Source of the DNA: Pseudarthrobacter sp. NamE5 | GTDB lineage: Bacteria > Actinomycetota > Actinomycetes > Actinomycetales > Micrococcaceae | Reading direction: 5' to 3' | Length of the DNA stretch: 64,000 nt | Assembly: GCF_005796225.1 (NCBI RefSeq) | Contig: NZ_VAHO01000008.1 | Span: 101,449 to 165,448, forward strand | Shown here: piece after piece, positions 16,334 through 25,313 of the stretch | How the letters are laid out: each line of letters starts with the position of its first letter | Position numbering within the stretch: position 1 is the first letter of the stretch | The notes under the pieces: generated by a model | Database searches by the model: none | What the model was told of the DNA's origin: nothing | The model's input: only the letters and a program-made list of their open reading frames with translations | Made by a program: the position numbers and the translations under genes

Positions 16334-17671
16334 GTGACTTTCGTGAGTACCTCCGCCGGCTGGGAGCAACCCCGCACGTCCTTTTACACCGACCACTACG
16401 AGCTGACCATGCTGCAGGCGTCACTCCATTCGGGCGCAGCGCACCGCAAGTCGGTCTTCGAGGCGTTCGCGCGCCGGCTCCCCGACGGGCGGCGGTACGG
16501 CATCGTGGCAGGAACGGGCCGGCTCCTGGAAGGAATTGCGAACTTCCGCTTCGGCAAGGCCGAACTGGATTTCCTGGCCCGCACCAAAGTGGTCAATGAC
16601 CAGACCCTGGAATACCTTGCGGACTACCGCTTCTCCGGCGACATCTGGGGCTACGCGGAGGGTGAAGCATACTTCCCCAACTCCCCCATCCTGATTGTCG
16701 AGGCCACGTTTGCCGAGGCCTGCATGCTGGAGACCTACCTGCTCTCCGTCCTCAACCACGACAGCGCCATTGCCTCCGCTGCTTCCAGGATGGTCAGCGC
16801 AGCACATGGCCGCCCCTGCATCGAGATGGGATCGCGCAGGACGCATGAGGAAGCGGCTGCTTCCGCTGCGCGGGCAGCCGTCATCGCAGGATTCAGCAGC
16901 ACCTCGAACCTGGAGGCCGGCATCCGCTACGGCATCAGGACCGTTGGCACCGCAGCCCATTCCTTCACTCTCCTGCATGACAGCGAGAAGGACGCCTTCG
17001 AGGCCCAGATCGCCGCGCTCGGCGACGGCACGTCCCTCCTGGTGGACACGTACGACGTCGAAACGGCCGTCCGGACGGCAGTGGATTTGGCAGGTCCCCG
17101 GCTGGGTGCCGTCCGGCTGGATTCCGGTGACCTCGTGGATCAGGCCCAGTGGGTCCGCCGGCTCCTGGATGACCTCGGCAATGAGAACACCAAGATCGTG
17201 GTCACCTCCGACCTGGACGAGTATGCAATCGCAGCGCTGCAGTCGGCGCCGGTTGATTCCTACGGGGTGGGCACGTCCCTCGTCACCGGCTCCGGCGCCC
17301 CCACCGCCAGCATGGTCTACAAACTCGTAAGCCGCACAGATGACGACGGGAACTTTGTCTCCGTGGCAAAGGCAGCCAAGAACAAGGCCAGCGTGGGCGG
17401 CCGCAAGTACGCCCTGCGGAAGCTGAACGAACAGGGCATCGCCACCGCCGAGATCGTGGGCGTGGGGCACCGGCCCGAGGATGACGGCAATGACCGCCCG
17501 CTGCTGCACCAGTTCATGAAGAACGGTGAGCTGATGCCGGGCTGGACGGGGGCCGAGGGCGTCCTCAAGGCGCGCCAGCGCCACGCCGACTCCATGGCCG
17601 AGCTGCCGCCGGTGGTCAACCGGCTCCAGCGCGGCGAGGCGGCCATCCCCACCATCTACGAGGAGAACTGA
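16334..17671 (+). CDS. pncB: Nicotinate phosphoribosyltransferase
   Basis: Converts nicotinate and PRPP to nicotinate mononucleotide in NAD salvage. It is about 445 residues. Family segments are TSFYTDHYELTMLQA, IEMGSRRTHEEAAASAARAA, VRLDSGDLVDQA and GVGTSLVTGSGAP. Possible GTG starts are 16322, 16334 and 16343; GGGGA at 16324-16328 is best placed for 16334, while 16343 (STSAGWEQP) is also plausible. Its stop shares one base with the pncA start. Confidence 0.94.
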   Translation: MTFVSTSAGWEQPRTSFYTDHYELTMLQASLHSGAAHRKSVFEAFARRLPDGRRYGIVAGTGRLLEGIANFRFGKAELDFLARTKVVNDQTLEYLADYRFSGDIWGYAEGEAYFPNSPILIVEATFAEACMLETYLLSVLNHDSAIASAASRMVSAAHGRPCIEMGSRRTHEEAAASAARAAVIAGFSSTSNLEAGIRYGIRTVGTAAHSFTLLHDSEKDAFEAQIAALGDGTSLLVDTYDVETAVRTAVDLAGPRLGAVRLDSGDLVDQAQWVRRLLDDLGNENTKIVVTSDLDEYAIAALQSAPVDSYGVGTSLVTGSGAPTASMVYKLVSRTDDDGNFVSVAKAAKNKASVGGRKYALRKLNEQGIATAEIVGVGHRPEDDGNDRPLLHQFMKNGELMPGWTGAEGVLKARQRHADSMAELPPVVNRLQRGEAAIPTIYEEN

Positions 17672-18309
17672 TGTCACGTGCGCTGATCATCGTTGATGTC
17701 CAGAATGATTTCTGCGAGGGCGGCTCGCTCGCCGTCCAGGGCGGGGCAGCCGTTGCCGGCGCTATTAGCGACTACGTTGACGCCCATCACAACGAGTTCG
17801 ACCACATCGTGGCCACGCAGGACTGGCACATAGACCCCGGGGAGCATTTTTCCGAGGCGCCCGACTTCAAGGACAGCTGGCCGCCGCACTGCGTGGCCGG
17901 CACCCACGGCGCGGAGCTGCACCCGGACCTCGATACCGAGTACATCCAGGCCTACTTCCAGAAAGGGCAGTACTCCGCTGCCTACTCAGGCTTTGAAGGA
18001 CTCCTGGCGCCCGAAGACGCAGTACCAACCGGAGAACGGCAACCGGGGGCCCTGCCCGGTTCCGGGGATGCCGACAGGTTCGCTCCTGACGAGGACGCCA
18101 TCGGCCTGGACGACTGGCTGCAGAGCCATGACGTTGAGGACGTCGTGGTGGTGGGAATTGCCACCGACTACTGCGTCATGGCGACTGCTTTGGACGCCGT
18201 CCAGGCGGGCTACTCGGTGACGGTCCTCAGGTCCCTGACCGCCGGGATCGCCGAAGACCTGGAAGAGGCCGTGGCCGACATGGAGCTTGGCGGCGTCGAC
18301 GTCGCCTGA
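17671..18309 (+). CDS. pncA: Nicotinamidase
   Basis: Hydrolyses nicotinamide to nicotinate, feeding PncB. The catalytic triad Asp9 (IIVDVQNDF), Lys98 (FQKGQYSAAYSGF) and Cys168 (GIATDYCVMAT) is complete. The metal site appears as Asp51, His53, His59 and His73. Between about residues 113 and 145 there is a polar Pro/Gly/Asp-rich stretch that I suspect is a family-variable insertion. AGGAGA precedes the ATG, and the TGATG junction couples it to pncB. This is probably a two-gene salvage operon. Confidence 0.95.
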   Translation: MSRALIIVDVQNDFCEGGSLAVQGGAAVAGAISDYVDAHHNEFDHIVATQDWHIDPGEHFSEAPDFKDSWPPHCVAGTHGAELHPDLDTEYIQAYFQKGQYSAAYSGFEGLLAPEDAVPTGERQPGALPGSGDADRFAPDEDAIGLDDWLQSHDVEDVVVVGIATDYCVMATALDAVQAGYSVTVLRSLTAGIAEDLEEAVADMELGGVDVA

Positions 18310-18324
18310 CCCGGGCAGTTGCAG

Positions 18325-18353
18325 AGTGGCCCGGTGCGCTGCACCGGGCCACT
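18325..18353. terminator. Terminator hairpin after pncA
   Basis: A perfect 13-bp stem, AGTGGCCCGGTGC (18325-18337) with GCACCGGGCCACT (18341-18353), has a GCT loop and is followed on the plus strand by GCTGTTT. It separates the converging pncA and helicase genes. Confidence 0.8.
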
Positions 18354-18370
18354 GCTGTTTGGGGTCCCTG

Positions 18371-20155
18371 CTATTTCCTGCCCACAAACCAGTCCTGCAG
18401 CTTCCGCAGGCGGGACTTCAGCTGCTCCTCGTTCGCCTGCGCCACGGGAGGCCCGCCGCAGACCGTCCGCAGCTTGGTGTGGACCACGCCGTGCGGCGTG
18501 CCGGTCCGCGCGGACCATGCCGCCACGTTCTTTGCCAGCTCGTTGCGGAGGTCCATCAGCATCCGGTGGTCCGGGACGAGCGGAGCCTGGCTTTCAGCCG
18601 CAGCAGCGGGAGCTTTCCGGTTCTTCCTGTTCAGCTGCTCGTGCTGGCGCTGCCGGAGGAGGGTGCCCACCTGCTCGGCGTCCAGCAGGCCTGGAATGCC
18701 CAGGAAGTCCAGCTCGTCATCGGAGCCCACCTCGCCGCCGGTGCCGAACTCGCCGCCGTCAAACAGGACCCGGTCGAAGGAGGCCTGCGAGTCCAGCGCC
18801 TCGAACTTGCCCTTGGTGAGGCTGTCCGAGGCTTTTTCCTCGCGGTTGGCCTCCTCCATCAGCGAGTCCTCCGGGTTGAAGAGGCCGTCGCCGTCCTCCT
18901 TCTCGGGCCGGTCCAGCGCGTGGTCGCGCTCCATTTCCATCGAGTTGGCCAGGGCCATCAGCTGGGGCACCGACGGCAGGAAGACCGACGCCGTTTCGCC
19001 CCTCTTGCGGGCACGCACGAAGCGTCCCACGGCCTGGGCAAAGAACAGCGGGGTGGATGTTGAGGTGGCGTAAACGCCAACCGAGAGCCGCGGGACGTCC
19101 ACGCCTTCGGACACCATGCGGACCGCCACCATCCAGCGCTTGTCCCCTGCAGAGAACTCCTCGATCTTGCTGGAGGCCTTGGCATCGTCGGAGAGGATCA
19201 CAGTGGGGGACTCCCCCGTGATCCTCTTCAGCTGCCCGGCGTACGCGCGCGCATCCTCGTGGTCGGTGGCAATCACCAGGCCGCCGGCGTCAGGTACGGT
19301 GCGGCGGACTTCGCTGAGCCGCTTGTCCGCCCCGGCCAGCACGGCCGGAATCCATTCGCCGGCCGGATTCAGCGCCGTCCGCCAGGCATGGGACGTGATG
19401 TCCTTCGTGACGGCCGCCTCACCGAGCGACGCAGCCATCTCCTCGCCGGCACTGGTCCGCCAGCGCATCTGCCCGGAGTAGGCCATGAACATCACGGGGC
19501 GGACAACATGGTCCCGCAGGGCGTTGCCGTATCCGTAGGTGTAGTCGGCCTTGGAACGGCGGATCCCGTCCCGGTCCTCGGCGTACTCCACGAAGGGGAT
19601 GGGCGAGGTGTCTGAGCGGAACGGCGTTCCGGTCAGTGACAGCCGGCGCACAGCCGGATCGAAGGCCTCCCGCAGGCCGTCACCCCACGAGAGGGCTTCG
19701 CCACCGTGGTGGATCTCGTCCAGGATCACCAGGGTGCGGGCAGCTTCCGTCTTAGCACGGTGGAGCAGCGGCTTGCTGGCCACCTGGGCGTAGGTGACGG
19801 CGACGCCAATGAAGCCGCGGCCGTGCTGCCCGTCGGAGTTTTTGAAGTTGGGGTCGATGGCGATACCAACGCGGGCAGCGGCATCCGCCCACTGACGCTT
19901 CAGGTGGTCAGTGGGCGCAACAATTGTCACCCGGTTGACGGCTCCGGAATCAATCAGCGTGGATGCAATCCGCAGCGCGAACGTCGTCTTGCCGGCCCCC
20001 GGGGTTGCCACCGCCAGGAAGTCGCGCGGACTGTTTTTCAGGTAGAGATCAAGGGCCTCCTGCTGCCAGGCACGGAGTTTTGGGGCGGTTCCCCAGGCTG
20101 CACGTTCCGGGTAGGCCGGAGGCAGGGTGGGGCCGCCAAAAAGAGTTTCCGTCAC
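18371..20155 (-). CDS. DEAD/DEAH-box superfamily 2 helicase
   Basis: A 594-residue ATP-dependent helicase of the XPB/UvsW-like type. The order is a Q-region (LRAWQQEALDLYL), Walker A TPGAGKTTFA near residue 51, motif Ia (VAPTDHLKRQW), the DEIH box LVILDEIHHGG, motif III-like SLTGTPFRSD, and motif VI QAVGRFVRARKRGE. The C-terminal ~150 residues are charged. It starts with GTG, overlapping the DUF3039 stop by one base (TAGTG), so the two are coupled. It is probably involved in DNA repair, but the substrate is not determined by sequence. Confidence 0.92.
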   Translation of the reverse strand: MTETLFGGPTLPPAYPERAAWGTAPKLRAWQQEALDLYLKNSPRDFLAVATPGAGKTTFALRIASTLIDSGAVNRVTIVAPTDHLKRQWADAAARVGIAIDPNFKNSDGQHGRGFIGVAVTYAQVASKPLLHRAKTEAARTLVILDEIHHGGEALSWGDGLREAFDPAVRRLSLTGTPFRSDTSPIPFVEYAEDRDGIRRSKADYTYGYGNALRDHVVRPVMFMAYSGQMRWRTSAGEEMAASLGEAAVTKDITSHAWRTALNPAGEWIPAVLAGADKRLSEVRRTVPDAGGLVIATDHEDARAYAGQLKRITGESPTVILSDDAKASSKIEEFSAGDKRWMVAVRMVSEGVDVPRLSVGVYATSTSTPLFFAQAVGRFVRARKRGETASVFLPSVPQLMALANSMEMERDHALDRPEKEDGDGLFNPEDSLMEEANREEKASDSLTKGKFEALDSQASFDRVLFDGGEFGTGGEVGSDDELDFLGIPGLLDAEQVGTLLRQRQHEQLNRKNRKAPAAAAESQAPLVPDHRMLMDLRNELAKNVAAWSARTGTPHGVVHTKLRTVCGGPPVAQANEEQLKSRLRKLQDWFVGRK

Positions 20156-20487
20156 TACTTGCTGTTGCCCGAGTCCCCTCCGGGACCCTTCCCGCCGTCA
20201 TTGCCCGGGCGAAGGCCGTCGTAGACCTCCTTGCACGTTGGGCACACGGGGAACTTCTTCGGATCCCGGCCCGGCGTCCAGACTTTGCCGCACAGTGCGA
20301 TGACGGGCTCCCCGGTCATCGCGGACTCCATGATCTTTTCCTTCCGCACATAGTGCGCAAAACGCTCGCGGTCGCCCGGTTCCACCTCCTGGCGCAGTTC
20401 CTCGCGCTCAATGGTGGCTGTGGACGTTCCAGCCCCGGAAAGCTCGCGCATCGGGTCGTTTTCGAGAGGGTCCGTCGTGCTAGTCAT
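20155..20487 (-). CDS. DUF3039 zinc-ribbon-like protein
   Basis: A small acidic actinobacterial protein of 110 residues. The conserved part begins at HYVRKEKIMESAMTGEPVIA. It ends with ALCGKVWTPGRDPKKFPVCP and TCKEVY, a Cys-x(n)-Cys-x2-Cys arrangement that probably binds zinc. The start is chosen at MTSTTDPLEND; the open frame upstream is longer but unlike protein. The one-base overlap with the helicase suggests a partner role. The molecular function is unknown. Confidence 0.82.
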   Translation of the reverse strand: MTSTTDPLENDPMRELSGAGTSTATIEREELRQEVEPGDRERFAHYVRKEKIMESAMTGEPVIALCGKVWTPGRDPKKFPVCPTCKEVYDGLRPGNDGGKGPGGDSGNSK

Positions 20488-20519
20488 GCCAACCATCTTA
20501 GCCGTTCGGGCAACGGCAC

Positions 20520-20582
20520 GTTCGACGGCGGCGCGTCTCCCCAGCGGATGAATCGGCCGCACGGGGCAGGCCGCCGTCGAAC
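20520..20582. repeat. Inverted repeat with 13-bp arms
   Basis: GTTCGACGGCGGC (20520-20532) and GCCGCCGTCGAAC (20570-20582) are perfect inverse copies, with an inner CCCC/GGGG pair in the loop. It lies between nagB and DUF3039, both on minus. The T-run follows only on the plus strand, where no gene ends, so it is not an obvious nagB terminator. Confidence 0.7.
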
Positions 20583-20617
20583 TTTTCCTAAACGCTCCAG
20601 TGAGCTGCAACGGGAAG

Positions 20618-21400
20618 CTAAAGGCCCTGCCAGGCAGGCTTGTGGTCGTACGTGTGCCGGTAAAAGTCGGCCAGCTTCAGTGCCGAGGCGGCGGCCTCAT
20701 CCAGCAGGATCGTGGCGTGCGGATGGAACTGGAGGATGGACGCGGGGCAGATAGCCGCAACGGGTCCCTCCACGAAGTCCCTGACGGCCTGCGCCTTTTG
20801 GGCACCCGTTGCGACCAGCATGACGTGCCGGGCGTCCATGATGGTTCCCAGCCCCTGGGTCAGGACGTGGTGCGGCACCTCGGCCAAGCTGGTGAAAAAC
20901 CTGGCATTGTCCCGGCGCGTCTGTTCGATCAGGCTTTTGATCCTGGTCCTGGATGCGAAGGAAGACCCGGGTTCGTTGAAGGCGATGTGGCCGTCCGTTC
21001 CCACGCCCAGGATCTGCAGGTCAATGCCGCCGGCGGCCCCGATGGCGTCCTCGTAGGCCTGGCAGGCGGCAGGGATGTCGGCGGCGGTCCCGTCCGGTCC
21101 ATGCACGTTCTCCGGCGGGATGTTCACCCGGTTGGTGAACTCCCGGCGGACGACCTCGCGGTAGGACTCCGGGTGTCCGGCAGGAAGGCCCACGTACTCA
21201 TCCAGCGCGAAGCCGGATGCCCGGCTGAAGTCCAGGCCGTCCCGCTCGTGGCGCGCGGCCAGCTCATCGTAGATGGGCAGCGGGGAAGACCCGGTGGCCA
21301 GCCCGAGGACCGCGTCCGGCTTGCGCCGAAGGAGCTCCCCGATCGCATCGGCCGCCAGCCGGGCAATCTGTCTGCTGCCGTTGAGGATGACAACTTCCAT
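20618..21400 (-). CDS. nagB: Glucosamine-6-phosphate deaminase
   Basis: Converts glucosamine-6-phosphate to fructose-6-phosphate and ammonia, linking amino-sugar use to glycolysis. The 260 residues show LGLATGSSPLPIYDEL, FALDEYVGLPAGHPESY with the active-site Asp, and LGVGTDGHIAFNEPGSSF. Length and motifs are normal. It starts 30 bp after the ABC permease stop, so it may be transcribed with that transporter, although a functional link is not evident. No nagA or PTS gene is nearby. Confidence 0.94.
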   Translation of the reverse strand: MEVVILNGSRQIARLAADAIGELLRRKPDAVLGLATGSSPLPIYDELAARHERDGLDFSRASGFALDEYVGLPAGHPESYREVVRREFTNRVNIPPENVHGPDGTAADIPAACQAYEDAIGAAGGIDLQILGVGTDGHIAFNEPGSSFASRTRIKSLIEQTRRDNARFFTSLAEVPHHVLTQGLGTIMDARHVMLVATGAQKAQAVRDFVEGPVAAICPASILQFHPHATILLDEAAASALKLADFYRHTYDHKPAWQGL

Positions 21401-21430
21401 GCTGTTCCTTTCTGCCGTCCCCGAGCGCCG

Positions 21431-23002
21431 TCAACGGTTGACGGATACCTGGGCCAGAAGCTCGGGCCCGCGGGCATCCAGCCATTTTCCGCCCAGCCTG
21501 ACTCCCGCCACAAACAGCCCCGTGCCCAGGCAGGCTCCGGCAGCCAAATTTATCCAGCCGAACAGGGCATTGCCCGTCACGAGCTGGGCGATCAGCAAGG
21601 CCACCTCCGGAAGGACCAGCACCATCAGCACCACCAGTCCGCCGAACTGAACGGCCAGGGTCTGTCCCACGTTGCCGGGCGGTTTCTTGAACGGACTCTC
21701 CCCCGGCAGCGGAACAGCCACCGTATACCGTGCCGATACCACCGACGACAGGCCCAATCCCGTGAACAGGGTGCCCAGGCTCAGGCCCAGCTGGCCGGGC
21801 AGCGCCGCCCAGTCGCCCGTGAACACGGAGTATCCCACTGCAAACACCAGCACCACCGGCAGGGCAAACGCCAGGCAGGCGAGCGCGCGGCCCAGCCTGT
21901 CCGCAACACCGCGGACGCCGGAGGCCAGGTGCAGGGCAAAAGCGGTGTTGTCGTAGGAAACATCCGCCGAAATCGACCAGGCAAGGATGAAGGCTGACAG
22001 CGGAGCCAGGAAGGCAAGGCTGGTGAAGTCCCCGGTCTGGGTCCCTTGGAACACCAGCACCACCGGAAGCAGCGGGATCACCACCAGGGAACCGGAGTAC
22101 CGGGGGTCGCGGAACCAGTATGTGAGGGACCTTGCCATCACAACTCCCGCAGGAACCGCCGGCAGGATTCCGAGCAGTCCGGGCTTCCCGCCCTTCCGCT
22201 TTCCGCTGCCCGCGTAGGGAGGCGTCACCAGTGCCCGCTCCAGCAGCACTTTCCAGGCCCAGGTGAGTACTGCGAGTGTTGCTGCGGAAATGAGCAGCTT
22301 CAGGAGGGCGGGCCCCGGCCGGCCCGCTGCAACATCACCGGCAACGGCCCACGGTGCCCCCAGCGGTGTCCAGGAGAGGGTTTGGGCCAACACGGGCAGG
22401 AACCCGGTGGACCCCGAGATTCCCTGGCCTACCCCCGCCACGATGGGTCCCATCAGGACGAGCGGCACCATGAAGGCGATGGCGCTCACGTCCTTGAAGC
22501 GGCGCGACGACGCCAGGCTTGCGGTTGCCGTGGTCACCACTTTGGCGAGCACAATGCAGGTCAGCACACCCAGTGCTGCCCCCGCTGCAGCAGCGAGAGC
22601 CGGAAGGAAGCCGCGCCACCACGTGGCCACCGTGGACAGGGCCACCAGGGACGTTGCCAGCCCGGGAATACCAATCACTCCGCCCAGCGCCAGCCCCGCC
22701 AGCATCTGCTTCATGGGAATGGCAAAGGTGGTGAAACGGGCAGGGTCCAGGGTCATGTCCGTAGCGGAGGCGACCACCGGCACAATCCCCCAGCCCAGGA
22801 TGGCAGCGGATCCGCCCAGGACCACCGCCGCGTACGCAACGTCCTGCGGCGCGTTGCGCAGCAGGACCAGTGCCACCACCAGCGTTGCCACCAGGCCAAG
22901 GGCGTACAGCCCGGCGAACGCCATTCCCACCAGCTGCCACGGGCTGCGCCGCAATCCGTTCCGCAGCAGGGTCAGTTTCAGCTTCAGGAGGTGCGCAACC
23001 AT
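21431..23002 (-). CDS. ABC transporter permease (exporter-type)
   Basis: A 523-residue protein with many hydrophobic segments distributed along its length, partner of the ATPase that overlaps it by 19 bp. It lacks the binding-protein-dependent EAA loop, so an ABC-2-like export or membrane-maintenance role is more likely than import. A cytoplasmic loop (GSGKRKGGKPGLLG) interrupts the middle. The substrate is unknown. Confidence 0.82.
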   Translation of the reverse strand: MVAHLLKLKLTLLRNGLRRSPWQLVGMAFAGLYALGLVATLVVALVLLRNAPQDVAYAAVVLGGSAAILGWGIVPVVASATDMTLDPARFTTFAIPMKQMLAGLALGGVIGIPGLATSLVALSTVATWWRGFLPALAAAAGAALGVLTCIVLAKVVTTATASLASSRRFKDVSAIAFMVPLVLMGPIVAGVGQGISGSTGFLPVLAQTLSWTPLGAPWAVAGDVAAGRPGPALLKLLISAATLAVLTWAWKVLLERALVTPPYAGSGKRKGGKPGLLGILPAVPAGVVMARSLTYWFRDPRYSGSLVVIPLLPVVLVFQGTQTGDFTSLAFLAPLSAFILAWSISADVSYDNTAFALHLASGVRGVADRLGRALACLAFALPVVLVFAVGYSVFTGDWAALPGQLGLSLGTLFTGLGLSSVVSARYTVAVPLPGESPFKKPPGNVGQTLAVQFGGLVVLMVLVLPEVALLIAQLVTGNALFGWINLAAGACLGTGLFVAGVRLGGKWLDARGPELLAQVSVNR

Positions 23003-23793
23003 TCCAGCCCTTCCGTGTGGCTGCGGCCGCCCACCAGCTGCACGAACCGGTCCTCCAGCGAGGCGCCGGCCCGTACGTCATCCACAGTCCCGGCGGCCAG
23101 CAGCCGGCCGCCGGCCACCACCGCAACGTGGTCGCACATGCGCTGCACCAGGTCCATAACGTGGCTTGACACGATGACGGTGCCCCCGGACGCAACGTAG
23201 CTGTCCAGGATCGAGCGGATGTTGGCGGCGGAGACCGGATCCACCGCCTCGAAAGGCTCATCCAGGACCAGCAGCCTGGGCGCGTGGATCAACGCCGAAG
23301 CAAGGGCAATCTTCTTTGTCATGCCGGCGGAATAGTCCACCACCAGGGTACCAGCGTCATTCTGCAGGTCGAGTGCAGCGAGCAGGTCGGCAACCCGCCC
23401 GGCCACCACGTCCTTGTCCATTCCGCGCAGCAGCCCCGCGTACATGATCAGCTGCTCGCCCGTTAGCCGGTCGAACAGCCGTACCCCGTCCGGCAGGATG
23501 CCCATCAGTTTCTTGGCCTCCAGCGGCTGCCGCCACACGTCCACGCCGTGGACAACTGCTGTGCCAAAGTCCGGGCGCAGGAGTCCGGTGGCCATGGACA
23601 GCGTCGTGGTTTTGCCCGCGCCGTTAGGGCCCACGATGCCGTAAAAGGACCCGGCCGGAACCTCGAGGCTGATACCGTCTACGGCGATCTTGCCACCAAA
23701 GCGCTTCGCGAGCCCCTGAATGGACAGGGCCGCCGGGGTCCCTGCGTGCGGGGGCCGGTCATACAGCGGCCGGTCAGGTATCGGAGCAGTCAT
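22984..23793 (-). CDS. ABC transporter ATP-binding protein
   Basis: A 269-residue nucleotide-binding subunit. Walker A is GIVGPNGAGKTTTLSMATGL near residue 54, a modified signature reads DYSAGMTKKIALASALI, and Walker B is LLVLDEPFEAVDP. The His switch is in VSSHVMDL. The SAGM-type signature is typical of CcmA/DrrA-like exporter ATPases. Its last 19 bp overlap the permease gene, implying coupling. Confidence 0.92.
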   Translation of the reverse strand: MTAPIPDRPLYDRPPHAGTPAALSIQGLAKRFGGKIAVDGISLEVPAGSFYGIVGPNGAGKTTTLSMATGLLRPDFGTAVVHGVDVWRQPLEAKKLMGILPDGVRLFDRLTGEQLIMYAGLLRGMDKDVVAGRVADLLAALDLQNDAGTLVVDYSAGMTKKIALASALIHAPRLLVLDEPFEAVDPVSAANIRSILDSYVASGGTVIVSSHVMDLVQRMCDHVAVVAGGRLLAAGTVDDVRAGASLEDRFVQLVGGRSHTEGLEWLRTS

Positions 23794-23904
23794 GAAGCCA
23801 GACTAGCCGTCCGGGTGCTGCTGAGGGGTCCTCCTGCAGGAGTAGCGAAAAAGGCGTAGGACTAGCTTCCGCGACCCACCCGTTCCTGGTGCCCTGGACC
23901 GGTT

Positions 23905-24201
23905 TTACTTGCCCTGCTTTACCCTGCGGATGCGGATGGGCCCCTTGGCGGTGGCGGGATCAACGACGGCACCGCCCTGCGTGATCTCCACCTCGCCGGC
24001 TTGAACCAGGCGCCGCGCGGCCGTGCGGGCAGGCTCCATGAGCCCGCGCCAATTCTCGCCCCCGACAGCACGGGCAGCATCGGACGGGCAGATACTCGAT
24101 GTTGCGGCCCTGGCAGCCAAGAGTTCCAGGATGGCGGCTTCCAACTGCTGCCCAGTCGCACTGCCAGGGGCGGGCGCCGTGTCACGGTCTTCGTGGTCCA
24201 T
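23905..24201 (-). CDS. DUF3253 winged-helix-like protein
   Basis: A 98-residue basic protein I assign to DUF3253 from its helical core EAAILELLAARAATSSICPS, then DAARAVGGENWRGLMEPA and GEVEITQGGAVVDP, which looks like a winged-helix fold. The frame opens with a TTG at 24207, but GAGG is spaced six bases from the ATG at 24199-24201. It follows the Old Yellow Enzyme gene by 14 bp and may be co-transcribed. The function is unknown. Confidence 0.8.
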   Translation of the reverse strand: MDHEDRDTAPAPGSATGQQLEAAILELLAARAATSSICPSDAARAVGGENWRGLMEPARTAARRLVQAGEVEITQGGAVVDPATAKGPIRIRRVKQGK

Positions 24202-24215
24202 CAGCAACCTCGCAG

Positions 24216-25313
24216 TCAGAACGTGCGCCTCGGCCTGGCGCGCTCGTACTGCGGCGGCCAGGCGGTCTCATGCCCCAGTTCGAAGGCTGCACGCAGCCAC
24301 CAGTGGGGGTCCCGCAGTGCTGCCCGTGCAATGAGGACACCGTCAGCCTGTCCCGTCACCACTGCGTGCTCGGCCTGCCCTGCAGAAGTCAGCAGGCCCA
24401 CCGTCCCGGTGGCTACTCCCGCCTCCTTCCGGATGGCAGCGGAAAATCCGGTCTGGTAGCCGGGGCCGGCGCTAATCTGCTGGTGGGCAACAGCTCCGCC
24501 GCTGGAAACGTCAACGAGGTCAACGCCGCGTCCGGCAGCCTCCCGGGCCAGGCGTATGGAAGCCGCCAGGTCCACGCCGCCCTCGGCCCAGTCCGTGGCG
24601 GAGATCCTCAGCAGCAGCGGCATTGACTCCGGAATGACTTCACGCACTGCATCCACCACCTGGAGCATGAGGCGGTTTCTCCCTGCTTCATCCCCGCCCC
24701 AGGAGTCGGTGCGGGTATTGATCAGCGGACTCTGGAACTGGTGCAGCAGGTAGCCGTGGGCGCCGTGGATCTCCATGGTGTCAAAACCGGCCTCAACGGC
24801 CCGTATTGCCGCGGCAGCAAAATCGCTGACCACTCCCCTGATCTGTTCCTGGGTCATCGCGGCAGGTTCGGCGTATCCATCGAACGCCGATGCCGAGGGC
24901 GCCACTGTGGCCCACCCGCCGTCGGACTCCGGCACGCTGCCGTGCTTGCCGGCAAAGGGCCAGTAGGTGGATGCTTTCCTCCCGGCATGCGCGAGCTGGA
25001 CGCCGATCTTTGCCTCTGCAGCTCCATGCCGGTGCACAAAGGAGGTGATCCGCTCCCATGCCTCCGCCTGTTCGCTGTTGTAGAGGCCGGCGTCGCGTGG
25101 GCTGATCCTGCCTTCGGCGTTGACCGCGGCGGCTTCGGTAAGGATCAGCGCGGCGCCGCCCGCAGCGAAGGATCCCAGGTGCATCAGGTGCCAGTCGTTG
25201 GGAACCCCGGGGGCGTCGTCGGGATCGCAGCTGTACTGGCACATGGGCGAAACCCAGCCCCGGTGCTGGAGTTCCAGCGAGCGCAGCTTGAGGGGCTCGA
25301 ACAGCGCCGGCAC
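24216..25313 (-). CDS. NADH:flavin oxidoreductase, Old Yellow Enzyme family (YqjM-like)
   Basis: An FMN-dependent ene-reductase of 365 residues. Family features are SPMCQYSC near the N-terminus, with the redox-tuning Cys of the YqjM (thermophilic-like) class, then QLAHAGRKAS, GFDTMEIHGAHGYLLHQF and SPLINTRTDSWGG. The likely substrate-binding pair is His-Gly-Ala-His. The start is GTG and overlaps the stop of the YbbN-like gene by one base (TAGTG). The physiological substrate is not predictable; detoxification of electrophilic enones is typical. Confidence 0.92.
   Translation of the reverse strand: MPALFEPLKLRSLELQHRGWVSPMCQYSCDPDDAPGVPNDWHLMHLGSFAAGGAALILTEAAAVNAEGRISPRDAGLYNSEQAEAWERITSFVHRHGAAEAKIGVQLAHAGRKASTYWPFAGKHGSVPESDGGWATVAPSASAFDGYAEPAAMTQEQIRGVVSDFAAAAIRAVEAGFDTMEIHGAHGYLLHQFQSPLINTRTDSWGGDEAGRNRLMLQVVDAVREVIPESMPLLLRISATDWAEGGVDLAASIRLAREAAGRGVDLVDVSSGGAVAHQQISAGPGYQTGFSAAIRKEAGVATGTVGLLTSAGQAEHAVVTGQADGVLIARAALRDPHWWLRAAFELGHETAWPPQYERARPRRTF

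Noticed and set aside
16094..16396. Short open frames in the tandem repeats (for example 63 and 90 codons)
   Set aside because: They arise from the repeated unit itself, have repeated Arg/Gly/Pro peptides, and no ribosome-binding site.
20600..21997. 465-codon plus-strand open frame
   Set aside because: It is antisense to nagB and the ABC permease, and the translation is glycine/arginine-rich without family features.
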